From contig CM060850.1 of NCBI GenBank assembly GCA_030737835.1, positions 6,563,299-6,627,298 of the forward strand: a stretch of 64,000 bases of DNA. The letters run 5' to 3'. Position numbers and translations under genes: made by a program. Within the stretch, counting starts at the first letter, position 1; each line of letters opens with the position of its first letter. This document shows, in pieces, positions 44,672 to 56,988 of the stretch. The notes under the pieces were generated by a model that was not told the origin of the DNA, did not search any database, and saw nothing but the letters and a program-made list of their open reading frames with translations. The stretch is from Acorus gramineus (taxonomy: Eukaryota; Streptophyta; Magnoliopsida; Acorales; Acoraceae).

Positions 44672-46915
44672 AAAAAAAATTAAGAAAAATTTCTGGGTGG
44701 TGGGTAGAAGGATTGGATTTAGGTGGTGGGTTAGCCCCTCCCCAATTTTTTTGTATCTCCTTCTAAGTTTGATTTTGTTACGTGATTTCTCGACACACAC
44801 ACACACTTGTCTCAAAACCATTTATGAATTATGTGAAACATACCTTGATACAATAAATGAATTGGACCATAAAAATGATTGAGATTAGCTTTGTTCCGTG
44901 ACTCTAGACACTCTCTCTCTCTCTCTCTCTAAGTAGGATCGTGTGTTGCTAACTACATATAATAACCCTGTAGCAATAAATAAATAAAAGTATTTGTATT
45001 GTAGGATCTATGGCACATTTGAATTACGCAGCGCCGGATTTGATCCGCCGTAGACGACCCCCTTTTTATCTAAGGTTTGCATGAATTTTTTCATTTAGGG
45101 TTTTTGTATAGTTTTCTCAAAGATGCACATTACGTGATATGGGGTCATTGTGTTGATGAATGATAAATCAACATCTATTTGTATGATTTTATGTTGATGA
45201 CTTGATAAATCAGGATGTGTTGATGGATGATAAATCATCATCTATTTTTGTATGATTTTGTGTTGATGAGTTGATAAATCAGGAACTACATTTGATTTTT
45301 TTTTTATTATTATTATTTATGATGGGGGGTTGATATTTCAGAGTCGATGCATGATATTTTTATAAATCAGGATCTGCTTCAATAGATTTCGTTGCTCAAT
45401 GGATGATTTCTTTTTATAAATAGGAGTTGATCAGGTTTGATGATTCTCTTGTTCAATGCATGATTTTTTTTATAACAGCTGGTAATAGGTCACACTACCA
45501 TATCATGCTTTTTTGGTTATATGTGTTCTCAACTTTAAAGAAAGATGGCTTGATTGTATTCATTTACATTATGATAAGCTCATCTTGCACATTTCATTAA
45601 TTTTATGCATTTGTGTAAAATGTAGGAAACATGTCATATTTTGCGTCATTGAGCAATGTCTTCATAGAACAAGGCTATAGAATTAAGTTTCAAAAATGTT
45701 TTTTTTTTTTTTTTTTTTTGCAAACGTTGGTGTAAAGCGGCAATTAAAATATCTGAATCAGACAAGAACCTAGAAAAATAGGTTGATGATTTATGATAAA
45801 TTCGATGGATTCACTATTTTATAATCGCGTTATAAATTTGAAACAGAGTATCCATTTTTTTTCTTGATCAACTGGAATAGTAGAATTAACCCACCTCTTG
45901 GCAGGTTGACGGGATGTATCTCCTCTGTGGGGGTTCAAGGTTTGAATCTTACTTATGTAGATAAGATTTCTTATGTCATCAACTCCTTAATTTGCATTCA
46001 TTTGGAGATATTCCATCCAATACCATTTAAGTCAAATGCACCCATTTCAGTAGTACTACCAATAAGAGCAGAAACGGAGTCTGAGAAACCTGTAGCAAGA
46101 AAAATATACCGAAAACATACACAAATTGCATTGGACCACTGGAAAATGATCTAGATATATGTTCATTGTAATAGAACCATGGGCATCAACTTACAGTTCC
46201 ACAACACAAATTAGCAGTACCGCAACAGAGTACAAATACCAAAACCAACATATAGAGTTCAAAAAATGCAGGGAGATGCTCAAATTCTAAGAATAGAAGT
46301 ATGCGACTTTTAGTTGCACTGTGAGGGAGATGAACTCTAAGTCTAGAATAAGATCCAACCTCTAGCTGATACTGGCATGATCCCATCATAACACGAATTA
46401 TCTCGAAACCTTAGCGAATACATAAATTATGCAGCAAAAGACCACTCTAAATGAGCAAATTCTCCATCAAGGAACCTAGCTATGCTTGAATCATGGCATT
46501 CAAATAACCCTGCACCAAGAAAAAAATTAATATTTATTCAAACTAAGACAAAATATCCTAACCAAAGAAATAGAAGAAATGGTCCTGCATAGGGATATTG
46601 GAGGAAAATATTCAGATAAATCACAAAATGCATAATAAGGTACATATATAAAATTTTTACCACAGTTGACTAACCTTTATTTTTACCCTTGAGGAGATGA
46701 GCAAGCCCACACATATCAGATTCTATTTATACTGTTCATGGAAACCGACAAAATCAGCGTCACCTTAAGCTACCATAAGTTGTACTTTCATCAGAATCTT
46801 GGAAAACGACTATCAGATTCTCCTTCAGTGAGCCATGGAAAGAAAAAAAAATTTAAATAAAGGAAACTTTAAATCAGAAAGTCCATCTCTGTATTGAGGG
46901 AAGATTTTTTGGAAG
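44672..46915. other. Spacer 3' of the NB-LRR gene
   Basis: It contains a (CT)n tract at about 44911-44932 and a 67-bp tandem duplication at 45153-45287. A T run of about 23 bases lies near 45698-45720. A short open stretch at 45012-45076 begins MAHLNYAAPDLIRRRRPPFY but has no partner exons. No further gene could be supported. Confidence 0.4.
45153..45287. repeat. 67-bp tandem duplication
   Basis: Two head-to-tail units each contain GTTGATG(A/G)ATGATAAATCA, then ATCTATTT, TGTATGATTTT and GATAAATCAGGA. They differ by a handful of bases and a 1-2 base length change. Confidence 0.8.
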
Positions 46916-49639
46916 TTACCTGGTTCTCCATTCTGAAAAATAATGGTCAATGTGCTCCCAATCAATTAAAACAATGGGGACGTGCCTAACCTTTGGACGA
47001 TCCTCTCCTACTGATCCTAGTCTCTCCAAGAACTCTTCAGGCATATCATAAATTCGAAACTCTTGGAGTCTTATGAGAAATTCAATCCCCATGGGCAGCT
47101 TCTTCAACTCTGTGCAATAACGCAGTTCTAGTAGTTTGAGTCTCTTCATTGCTCCTTCCTCTATTATTATCTCCTTGAGTTCATTCAACCCAATCAATTG
47201 AAGTTGAATGAGAGAAGGGAAACCTCTTCCTTGGAAGCGCATTTGTCGCCCATCAAATGCACCGCCAAGCCAGAGGTAAGCAAGCTTGGGTAAGGATTGA
47301 AGGGAAGGAATTGGATCTTCCCTTAGTTTGCATCCTCTTAGAACAAGACGAGTGAGGTTTGCAAGGTAGCCAAACCACAGAGGCAATGCATTTAAACGCC
47401 CATCAAATTTGAGCTCTGCAAGGCATTGTGGCGGATTCAGTGTTTCCAACTGCAGTCTTCCACTGCTTTCATCTGATTCCATGGACAAACTGACAAGGCA
47501 TTTCAGCTTAGCTAATGAGTCAGACAACTTTGCGCCATCGGAGGTTTTCATGTCTCCGATTCCGAGGGATCTGAGTTGGGTGAGGTCCCCAACTTCTTGA
47601 ATGACCTGACTATTTGCTCTTATACCGATTAGAGTTTGCATGTCTTTCAAATCACCAATGCTTCCTGGCATTTGAATCGATGAGTTCCAGTAAGGTAACA
47701 TCATGTGACGTAATTTCGTTAGCTTTCTAATTCCATTTGGTAGCTTCTGCACCTTGCTATAAGTGAGGTCAAGGGTTTGTAGATTGTTAAGCTTAACTAT
47801 GGATTCAGGGAGCTTTCTAACATTAGTATTACGAAGGCTCAAGAATCGTAGATTGAATAAATTACCCACAGCATTAGGCAAGCCGTGTAATGACCGCACC
47901 CCCTCGAGATCCAGAACCCTCATTGATCTGCATGCTGAAAATGCAACAGTATTCAAGGTTTTGCAAGGAAAACGCGTCGGGTGACCAAACATCATCAGAG
48001 TTCGAAGACGGGACATTTTATTCTTGCTTTTCAGCATATTGTCTTCGATCTTATGCAATGACAACCTACGAGTTCTATTCTCTGGTTGGAGCTCACCTCC
48101 ATTGTACATCATGCAGAAGTTCTCTTCTTGAGAAATAGTAACCGCCATCTCTCTCACCAGATCATGCATTCTAAATCCTTCAGTTTCTTCAAAAATATAA
48201 CGTATCACGGCAACCTGAAGCAAGCTTCGTGAAATGAGATTGTCAAAGTAACCCTCCGCTACCTCCTCCATTGTCATCCCTTTTTTACCTTCAATGAATC
48301 CTTCAGCCACCCACAATCTAATAATCTTATTTTTACGAAACAAAAAGCCTTTTGGAAATGCACTGCAGTATAAGAAACAATTTTTTAATTGATATGGTAG
48401 AACTTCAAAGCTAAGCTTCAAGATGTCCTTTATCCTTTGGTCACCAACCAAGAAAGAATCGAAGCCACTGATAACCATTCTCCAATAGGAGATTGAAGTT
48501 TTCGAACACATGAGTCCACCAAGCACGACAATCGCAAGAGGCAAACCCTCACACCTCTTCACAAGTTCTCTTGCCAAGTCCTCCAACTCACCAGGGCAGC
48601 AACTCCCATGAAATGCTCTTTTGCAAAATAGGGCCCATGCTTCATCTTCCTTTAGGGGCTGCAGCTTGAAAACAAAGTCTTCTGATGCTAACTTTGAAGC
48701 TACATCATAGTCACGAGTAGTATATACTATTTTGCTTCTACACATGCTAATCGGAAATATTACACGAATATCATCCCAACCATCTATAGACCATATATCA
48801 TCGAAGAAGATAACACACCTTTGTTGCTGCATATGATCATGAATCTTTTGGATCCGTTCCACGCGATCTATCATTTGAGCATTTGGTTCGACATGCTTCT
48901 CTCGGAAGAACTGATGCATTATGCTTTCAAGAACATTATCAATAGTGTAGGTTTGGGAGACGGTCACCCACGCACGAAAGTTGAAATTCTTCGTTACTTC
49001 TTGGTGGCCGTAAACTTGGGCCACTAGTGTGGTCTTGCCAATTCCTCCCATTCCTTGCACCGCAATGACCCCGCATTTGGTTTCTTCGTCGTTGGTCAAA
49101 CAATCGATCAACATGGTTCTATTCTCTTCGATGCCGAACAATATCTCATCACTACGATTAATCAGAGAAACAGCTGCACGGTGTTCTCGTATGTCAATAG
49201 GATCATCAGCTGGAGCAATCGATTTCCCTCTCATATCCTTGTCATCATATTGGATTTTCCTCTTATGTATGTCTTCTAACTGAATTCTAATGTCTTTCAG
49301 TTCTTCAGAAACACGAATCCAATTGATGGCGTTCTTCAAGCGATGTACATATTTCTTGATGGAACCAGATATGGTTCTCCCATGCTCTCCGGCGAGATGA
49401 GTAAACTCATCTAGGATGTCTTCAATGTCGAGCGCCATTTCCTTCACTTCCTTTATCCAGACTGCCACGGATCCGTTGATATCCCTCACTTGATAGGCAT
49501 GTTCTATGACAGGTTGCATGGCCTCTAGCTCCTTCATTATTCTCTTCATCTCCTTCTTAAGGCACACCAACTCCATTGCTTGGACTGCCACGACAGAGCC
49601 AATCTTAGTGACCAAACCTCCCAGAATGCGTTCTGCCAT
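46916..49639 (-). CDS. CC-NB-LRR disease resistance protein, RPM1-like
   Basis: Intact single-exon frame of 907 aa. Such proteins are intracellular immune receptors: the NB-ARC domain switches between ADP and ATP forms and triggers defence and cell death. The N-terminal Rx-type coiled coil spans about residues 1-130 and includes the EDVID-like DIEDILDEF (71-79). NB-ARC follows with P-loop GMGGIGKTT (196-204), kinase 2 CVIFFDDIW (275-283), an RNBS-B TTRD, GLPLAIVVLGG (365-375) and MHD at 491-493, all with key residues kept. About a dozen leucine-rich repeats run from about 530 to the end. The absence of an N-terminal TIR domain places it in the CNL class. The stop codon overlaps a splice-donor-like AACCAG/GTAACT, so a further 3' exon cannot be excluded. 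Ligand or effector is unknown. Confidence 0.95.
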   Translation of the reverse strand: MAERILGGLVTKIGSVVAVQAMELVCLKKEMKRIMKELEAMQPVIEHAYQVRDINGSVAVWIKEVKEMALDIEDILDEFTHLAGEHGRTISGSIKKYVHRLKNAINWIRVSEELKDIRIQLEDIHKRKIQYDDKDMRGKSIAPADDPIDIREHRAAVSLINRSDEILFGIEENRTMLIDCLTNDEETKCGVIAVQGMGGIGKTTLVAQVYGHQEVTKNFNFRAWVTVSQTYTIDNVLESIMHQFFREKHVEPNAQMIDRVERIQKIHDHMQQQRCVIFFDDIWSIDGWDDIRVIFPISMCRSKIVYTTRDYDVASKLASEDFVFKLQPLKEDEAWALFCKRAFHGSCCPGELEDLARELVKRCEGLPLAIVVLGGLMCSKTSISYWRMVISGFDSFLVGDQRIKDILKLSFEVLPYQLKNCFLYCSAFPKGFLFRKNKIIRLWVAEGFIEGKKGMTMEEVAEGYFDNLISRSLLQVAVIRYIFEETEGFRMHDLVREMAVTISQEENFCMMYNGGELQPENRTRRLSLHKIEDNMLKSKNKMSRLRTLMMFGHPTRFPCKTLNTVAFSACRSMRVLDLEGVRSLHGLPNAVGNLFNLRFLSLRNTNVRKLPESIVKLNNLQTLDLTYSKVQKLPNGIRKLTKLRHMMLPYWNSSIQMPGSIGDLKDMQTLIGIRANSQVIQEVGDLTQLRSLGIGDMKTSDGAKLSDSLAKLKCLVSLSMESDESSGRLQLETLNPPQCLAELKFDGRLNALPLWFGYLANLTRLVLRGCKLREDPIPSLQSLPKLAYLWLGGAFDGRQMRFQGRGFPSLIQLQLIGLNELKEIIIEEGAMKRLKLLELRYCTELKKLPMGIEFLIRLQEFRIYDMPEEFLERLGSVGEDRPKVRHVPIVLIDWEHIDHYFSEWRTR

Positions 49640-52622
49640 GATTTGCTCTCTATTGTTTGTGGTGGACCTTTTTTTTTTTTGGTGGTGGCTAACTTTGCTT
49701 AATCAGAGAGCTTTTACTTCTCTCTCATTTATCACCAAAAAAATAAACACAGGTATTCCTCTGGTAATGAATATTAAGCTCCCTTCATTACACAATTCTC
49801 AGGTGAGAAAGGCTAGAGAAGTTTCCTCGAAGACTTTTTGATGCATTGAATTATTGTCATAGCAATGCTTGAATGTCAAACATGACAGCTCATGCTTGTG
49901 AATTGATTGGGATAATATCAATTGTTTATAATTTACCTGAGTCATTTATATTGTTTGTTTTTGGTTTAGGTAGGGGAGAAGCAGACACCCCTTGCTCCTT
50001 TTATATTGAAAAGTTCAAAGTTTTCATTCCCACTTGCATCTCTTTGTTTTACAATAATGATTTATGGGCTTCAAATTATAGACCCCGTTACAAGCCCCAT
50101 GAAGTGACACACGTAGAATACCCTTTTTACCCCTTAATTAAATAAAATATATTTTTTTTTGTAACAACTTTCCTTAATTTGAGGATTGGGTTACACATTT
50201 AAAACTGTCCACCGAAGAAACAGTTCGATCCCTTCCTTTTTTTGTGTGTGGAGACTCGATCGATGCGCAGATGGCCGCCGCAGCAGACGGCGGCTCTCGC
50301 GTTTTGATTGGAACATTTAGGGAGATTGGTTGATTTTTTTAATGATCTGAATTTCTTTTTTGTTTTCAGTTGAATCTGTTATTTGATATTTTCTAGTTTT
50401 TCATTCACCTGTATTTTATTTTATTTTTTTGTCATCTAAATTAATGCAGTTACATTCCTTTAAACAGTTGATCAAACACATTTATTTTGAAAAAGTGACC
50501 CAATGTAATCCAGTTACATTCATTTGGACAGTTTTTGTTTTTTAAAAGTCAAATACATTATTTAAGCATGTATAATCTTTTATAAGTATTTGAATCAATT
50601 TAGTTACATTCAAATACATTTGGTTTTGAATTCAAATACATTTGTATCTAAAAAAAAATTAATATAGGGTTGTATCTAAATCTGTATCTGAAAAACTTAT
50701 ATACTCATCTATATTTGTATCTTAAATTATTTTTAGGTACATCTGCAGGTGAACAAACTAATATATGCTTAATATATGGTTGTATCTTAATCAATATTTG
50801 TATCTTGTCTAGAAACCTAATATATTCATTTATATTTGTAACTATATCTTAAAAAAGGTGAAAATAGAAGTAACTAGAGGCCGGAGGGGGGCTCGAAAGA
50901 TAGCTGATCCACCTCTCATATGAATCCAATAGTGGTGACACCGGCCCGCAAGGAATTTTTTAAAAGATAGAGTATTGTATTGGGAGATGGTTATAGATTA
51001 TAGGGATTGTTTTTCTTGGGATAGAAAAACTAAAATTTGAAGAAAGGATGATGTTGTCTTTGATGCTTTTATTTTTTAAAAAGTCAAACAGAGAACCAAT
51101 GAGATAGTGACACCTAGGGCTGTAACTTGGGTTGGGTCCAACCCGAACCCAATGGGTTGAACCCGATTTTCATGCGGGTTGGATTAAAAAAAATAGGTTT
51201 GGATTCGAGTTGATGAATTCGGGTTGCTTGTAAAATCGGGTTGGATTTGGGTTGACATCATAGACAACCCGAACCCATGATATACACCCAACATGATAGT
51301 CAATATAAGATGTTAAATTGTTCTCTTTTGTAATCTACATGATTATGTTGGACCCAATCTAAACATATCTTTCACGTCACAGAACTTCAAAAACCCTCGC
51401 CGCCCCCCTTTCTTTCCTCTTCCACTCCTCTCTCCATCTTCAAAAAAATATATATCCAAAATAAAAGGCAACAGTGATGCTCATCTGCTGTATGATTTCT
51501 TCGTGACTCTCTCTCTCTCTCTCTCTTCCTATTAAAAAAAAAAACCCCAAAAAACTAGTGATGGTAGATCTTCAGTTCTAGATGGTCTTTCTCTCATTCT
51601 CTTCAAGAAAAATGTAATCGTTGATGGAAGATCCTGTGTTTCATGGTTTGTTAGAGATGGATTTCTCTGTTTGGTCATGCCAGGAATATGATTTAAGGTC
51701 AAATATGATTAAGGTCATAATTTAAAAACACCCTTCAGTACTTGCAGATAATGCAGAACGACCACATCGCAAGACGACCACCACCACCACCATCAAACAT
51801 CATGGCCTCATAGCCATGACTAATTTTGATAATATTATAATAGAAATTATCATTCATGAATAAGTAAACACACGCACAAAATTGCAAGTAATTTTCTTTG
51901 TAAATGAATGGAAATTTTTATTCTAGAAAAAAAATATTAAATCAAAAGATATCAAATAAAAAAACTAGGTAGCTACATGGTCAAAGTTGTTGGGTATTTT
52001 CAAAGTTTAATTTCAAATTTTGGGTTTTAGTAGTCTCCCCATTAGAAGATGAAAGTGGTCATATTCTTTAGTCTCACATCGATTGTTTGTAAAAGGTTTT
52101 GAATATTTATAAGAAGAGCTCAATCTACTTTAGTAAAGTCTTTTTGGTGGACATCTTATGGTGGACCTTTGATACGGGGTGATGCGGCACCACCACGCGT
52201 GGTATTGGGCGATCGTTTTGATCAGATGCAATCTGAACCCTTCGATGAAGGAACGTCCAGATGCAATGTGCGCCGTTGGATTGACAATTGGTGGTTATAT
52301 TCAGCGAGGGGTGCCATTGGATGGGATGCATCTCGTGATGGACAACCTGGACCGCACGATCGCGTGAAAACGGTGGACTACCGATCGGATCAAACGGTTC
52401 CTGTAACCCCCATTCATGGAAGGGTGTCTCATTTGAACCAAAAGGCAACATTATGAGAGTAGGCTTCATTATATCCTTCCATTGTCCCGTATAACAACAA
52501 TGTTTATTCACCCTTTCAAACAATCAAACATGAAAAATAAAAACTAAACTAAAACACCACTGACATAATCGTTTATTCACTCTTTCAAACAACCAAACAT
52601 AAAAATGAAAAAGAAACTAAGG
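49640..52622. other. Spacer between the NB-LRR gene and the strictosidine synthase-like gene
   Basis: The left part should hold the NB-LRR promoter and leader, including a T run just upstream of the start. A 21-codon GC-rich frame (MAAAADGGSRVLIGTFREIG) sits at 50271-50333 with no partner exon. A truncated hAT relative lies at 51115-51300. A GC-rich block at 52150-52470 looks like part of a dispersed repeat. No confident gene. Confidence 0.4.
51115..51300. repeat. Truncated relative of the AACCCGA-type hAT element
   Basis: It begins TAGGGCTGTAACTTGGGTTG, matching the left terminus of the element at 43726, and continues with CCAACCCGAACCCAATGGGT and GTTGGATTTGGGTTGACATC modules. The matching right terminus is not present, and substitutions are frequent. 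It is an old partial copy. Confidence 0.65.
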
Positions 52623-55600
52623 TTAAAAGACACCAACATGATCAACTGTCACAGATCCAAGGAATAACCTCCTGTCATGCTCGTGGACCTCACTAATGGT
52701 TTGAGATATGAAGGTGACATCTAACACTTCAATTATCCGACCTTCTCCATCTATTCTCATGGCCAAAGCACGTGCAGTTGGGCTATTCACTGCCACCAAG
52801 AATTCTCCATTTGTGGTTTTTGTAATATTGTCAGGGGTACCTGTTAGAAGATGAACATTAATATAGAACCATAATCACTACACTTTTTGAGACTTGAAGA
52901 CGCGTAGGGAATACCAAAATCAGACTAAAAACTTGAATAACTTTGATTATATATTGAATCAAAGTCAATAGTACCTGGTAGCAGCATCAAGATCTCTGAT
53001 GTTCCTTTCTTTGTACCAGTGAGCCAGTATTTATGAATTCGAAATAGTGTTGTCTCAGTGACGAGCAGATAACTCTTGTCTTGGCTTAATGCCACTCCGT
53101 TTGAAAATGCGAGTCCCCGCATAAGTACGCTCACTTGTTTCCTTCTTGGATCGTACTTCATTAAGCGTCCTGTGGCGTCTCCACTCAACATTGCCATCTC
53201 GTACTCACTGTAAAACATCATATTATTACTTTAGATGCCGTTTAAATGGAGACATAAGTTATTTTGAAATTTATAACTATTCAAAGAGTAGATAATTATA
53301 CCGGTTTGTGTTTTTAGTTGTTTTAGTTGGAAAACATGTAGTAATGAAGCTTTTGTCGTTTAGTTGATGGATACGGAATTATAAAATGTAAAATAATTGA
53401 TTTGCCTCTGATTTATAAAAGATGATGACTGACATGTGGGTCCCCTTTATACCAGTTGAATAAATTAGAATTTCAAAGGGGATCTGGAATACAAATATCA
53501 GCGCTATATATACCTATTTAATTTATTCCTTTCATCCAATAAACAGCTTTTTAGGCGTATTCTCTCTATGTTCCCTCCTATTCTCCCCATATTCCACTAC
53601 CTAAATAGTACCTTAATGTATGTAAATGAGTAATTTAATATGCCTTGATCAATACATACATACACACACACACAACGTACGTACGTACCTCCTATCATAG
53701 CGACTACTTGTGTCTGTGAAATAGATGTCACCGTTCTCTTGATCGATGTCGAGGCCATTGGTGAAGCGGAACGGCACTCCTTCCGCGCTCGATGCAAGTT
53801 GTTGTGCCATTCCGCCATTGGGTCCGACGACCATCAATCCGTAATAGGCGTCGGCGATGTAGATGTCACCAGACTTCTCATTTATCTGAAGGCCTAAAGG
53901 ACGACCACATTTGTGTTCCATAGAACGATTGGTCGACCCAATGCAGTCCTTAGTCCTGTTTAATGAAACCAATCAATCAATAAGTTCATGGATTTGTTAG
54001 ATGTGAAACACAAGAGTAATAAATTTGCATTTTAGAAAAAAAAAATAAAGATATATAGATGCACTAAGATCACCAACCGTATTAGTTTGATGGGTTGAAC
54101 ATACCCAGTTACAAGGTTTACAATCAGCTGTGAAACATATTATATATGAACTTCTGAAAAAAAAAAAAAAACAAATATAACATAACATTGGCGATACAAT
54201 TAGATGTATGGCACCTAGTAACAAACACAAAAATATTTAAGGATCAATCCTTCATTTCTTTATATTTTAATTTTAGTTCTCAGATTTAAAGAATATGTTC
54301 TTTTTTAGTCCATCTCAAATACTAAAAACAAAACTAAATAATTTAGGGATGGGTCTCTCCTATGAACTAAAAAGGAACATATCATTTAAATCTGGAGACT
54401 AAAACCAAAATATGAAGAATTGAGAGATTAATCACTAAATCCTATAGTTTATGGGGACTTAAAAATAAAAATTCCTTTAAAAAAAGCTTTTAAATCTTCA
54501 CTTATGAAACTAACACAGATTTTAATTACAAATCTTACTCAGAACATGACGGGATCACTGGATACTATATTTTAATTCCAACTATCACTGGATACTATAT
54601 TTTAATTTCAACGTTATTATGTAAGATAATAAGTAAAATGTATAAATAACTATAATAATTTGGGTAATTTGCAAAAATAGCCCCATGATTTTGAATATTT
54701 ATAAAAATAACATCCTCAATTGAATATTTGCAGATTCTGGCATTGGACCGGTTATTTTATATTGGATTAAGGGTGTTATTTTTGCTAATATTCAAAATCA
54801 TAGGACTATTTTATAAGTTTCCCTAACACTTTATATGAAAATTGAGTACTATATCCGAAAACATAATTTCGAAATGGAGAACATAAAGCATGATTCCATT
54901 TGATGTTTTGTATGTATTAGTAAATAAATATTATCAATATTCTTAGCAATTTTCATCTTAATCAATTCGTGGAACTTAATTTTTTATATATATAAAAAAT
55001 GAATCTCATTTTGCTCAATATTCATCTGTTAAAGCTATATTATTTAATTAGAAAAACATGATGAACAAGTAGCAATAATGAGTTTTAAAGAAAAAATCAT
55101 CCAAAAAAAATGTGCTTCCGAGTTCGACATGAACTTTTTTCTGATAGGTAACATAAACTTTTGAAATAGAATATAATTTTTTCTAAAAAAAACTAGAGTA
55201 TTGAGAAAATAAAAATCCAAACAACAAATCCAACTATGTTTATCCATGCATTCAAAATAACTAAACAATCCACTAATGCAAAATATAAGATAAAACAAGA
55301 GAAACATAAAACAATTTATATACCATATGTTAGAAGGATTATTGCCGTTAGAATAAAGGAAATAAGGAAACTAGAAAAACAATAATTTCATAATAATGAC
55401 TCTTTAATAATTACCATTGCGGAGACGTCGTCGCAAAATCATCCCAACCGCCAGAGTACAGTCCATTCCATCGGATTATTCGACCATCTGATATGCCCGT
55501 ATATGGACCGCGGCCGGACCGATCGAAAACAAGGCTTTCAGGTCCAGCTCCAGATGGTAGGGTTATTGGAATTGCTTGTGTACAGTGAAAAAGAGTGACA

Positions 55601-55638
55601 AACATGAACAAGAATAGATAAACTGATGCCACAGCCAT
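52623..55638 (-). CDS. Strictosidine synthase-like protein, secreted
   Basis: Four exons join in phase: 55415-55638, 53689-53955, 52975-53207 and 52623-52840, giving 313 aa. The family fold is a six-bladed beta-propeller. True strictosidine synthase condenses tryptamine and secologanin, but most plant members have other, mostly unknown, activities. The first 22 residues (MAVASVYLFLFMFVTLFHCT) form a signal peptide. Family landmarks follow: SGRGPYTGISDGRIIRW, CGRPLGLQINEKSGDIYIAD, FTNGLDIDQENGDIYFTDTS, a GRLMKYDP segment, FSNGVALSQD, PGTPDNI and ISEVHEHDRRLFLGS. The Glu of EHD lines up with the region of the catalytic Glu of the Rauvolfia enzyme, though the aligned position was judged by eye. 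Length is near the family norm. Intron 1 (53956-55414) contains a palindromic MITE. A TATA-like sequence lies 113-122 bp upstream of the start. Confidence 0.93.
54661..54824. repeat. Palindromic MITE in intron 1 of the strictosidine synthase-like gene
   Basis: Left arm GGGTAATTTGCAAAAATAGC then CCATGATTTTGAATATT; right arm AATATTCAAAATCATAGGAC then TATTTTATAAGTTTCCC. The arms pair over about 50 bp around a short centre (GGACCGGTTATTTTATATTG). About 164 bp, non-coding. The plus and minus transcripts would fold into a hairpin of small-RNA precursor size. Confidence 0.7.
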
Positions 55639-55750
55639 TTTTTCTTAGGTTGGATTCTTTGAAACAAATAGAAAATCAGTGTCAAAGATGGCTTCTATTG
55701 GGAGTCTGGATGTTTGAATCGAAGTGGGAAAAACAATGGATGCCATAGGG

Positions 55751-55760
55751 TTTATATATA
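55751..55760 (-). promoter_or_regulatory. TATA box of the strictosidine synthase-like gene
   Basis: The plus strand TTTATATATA reads TATATATAAA on the coding strand, 113-122 bp upstream of the start codon, in a position that would leave a leader of about 80 bases. No other TATA-like site stands closer. Confidence 0.5.
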
Positions 55761-56238
55761 GGGCATAGATCAGTTGAGATTGGATTAGTTAATGTGGTTA
55801 TAACATATTACACAAAATATATATAATATATCTAACGGAAAATATTAACAAATATCTAAATAACAAATTAATCACCCACAGTTAAGTGTGTAACTACCCT
55901 CATGTATTTTAATTCAGTTTTAATCCTTGCTTAAACTTCTTTCTAAAATCTGTTTATATGCTTTATATCATTTACAGATAATTAACTAAGAACAAAATCT
56001 ATCTCAAAAATATTAGCAAATATCTAAATAACAAAACTCTAATAAATAAATATTAAAAAAGAATTCACTGAAATTAGTAATCACCACCATGACCTAGTCA
56101 CGTCCTAAATTTGTAAATTTTTCTTCCAGGCAGTCATTTGGAATTAATTGCCAGGGGAGAAATTGTTTGGGTTTTTGGTATACTTATAGCCTTCAAATAC
56201 ATGGTATTTATTTATTTATATATCACAATTAATAATAG
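55761..56238. other. AT-rich spacer, no gene recognised
   Basis: Upstream DNA of the strictosidine synthase-like gene. It contains the short direct repeat AATATTA(A/G)CAAATATCTAAATAAC at about 55843 and 56009. Nothing else was identified. Confidence 0.4.
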
Positions 56239-56988
56239 TGAAAATACCCAAAAAAAATTTCTAAGTATTAGAAATACCTAAATCAGTCATTTTAAAAAAT
56301 TATACATAAAAAAGTCTTCTTTCACAATTTTAAAAAGTAGAATGACTTGATTACCCTTATGTTATCTACTATTTAAATATTATCAGATAAATTTAATTTT
56401 TTAACAAGGATATTAATAAATAATAAAATATTTTTATATGTGCATGAAGTTTATTAATATTTTTTGTATATCTAAATACACCATTAAGAGTTAAATTATA
56501 CAAAATTAAAAATTTTCTTTATAAAATATTTTTTTTAGATATTTCTAAACTCTATAAAATCTTGTGGGGCACTTACATATGTTTAATAGTATCAAAAAAA
56601 TCTTATGCATAATATTTATAAGATACATAAATAACAAAAAAATTGAAAAGTTTTTTAAAAAGTTTGAAAATTCCAAAAAAAAAAATATTGTAAATTTAAT
56701 AATGAAAATTTTGACAATATTAACATTTTTATAGTATATTTAGAAAATTTAAAAACATATAAAATCACTCTCAAATAAAGCTTTCTTATATTGATATTAT
56801 TTTTTAATTAGATGGTTGTGTGGAAAATTTTAAATATGGTGCAGAAGATTTTAAAAATTATAAGAGACTAGTTATTTGCATCATTTCACGTTATGAGATT
56901 GTTAAAAGATATATTTTTTTGGTATAATTATTAAAAGAAGCTGTTTTGGGTATTTTTAATCTTTATAAGACTTTTTGAGGTATTTTCT
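56239..56988. repeat. AT-rich element with long imperfect terminal inverted repeats
   Basis: The left arm starts TGAAAATACCC and contains AGTATTAGAAATACCTAAAT and AAATTATACATAAAAAAGTC. The right arm read in reverse starts GAAAATACCTCAAAAAGTCT and contains ATTAAAAATACCCAAAACAG and AATTATACCAAAAAAATA. The arms pair imperfectly over about 90 bp. About 750 bp, no coding capacity and no clear target duplication, so the family stays open (a Mutator-like MITE is possible). Confidence 0.45.

Noticed and set aside
45012-45076. Exon-like stretch beginning MAHLNYAAPDLIRRRRPPFY
   Set aside because: No partner exon in phase was seen on the plus strand and the peptide matches no family I know.
45880-45970. 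GGTTCAAGGTTTGAATC resembling a tRNA B-box
   Set aside because: No acceptor stem or A-box match; it does not fold as a tRNA and has no SINE tail.
50271-50333. 21-codon GC-rich frame MAAAADGGSRVLIGTFREIG
   Set aside because: Isolated, with no neighbouring exon or conserved motif; kept only as a remark in the spacer entry.
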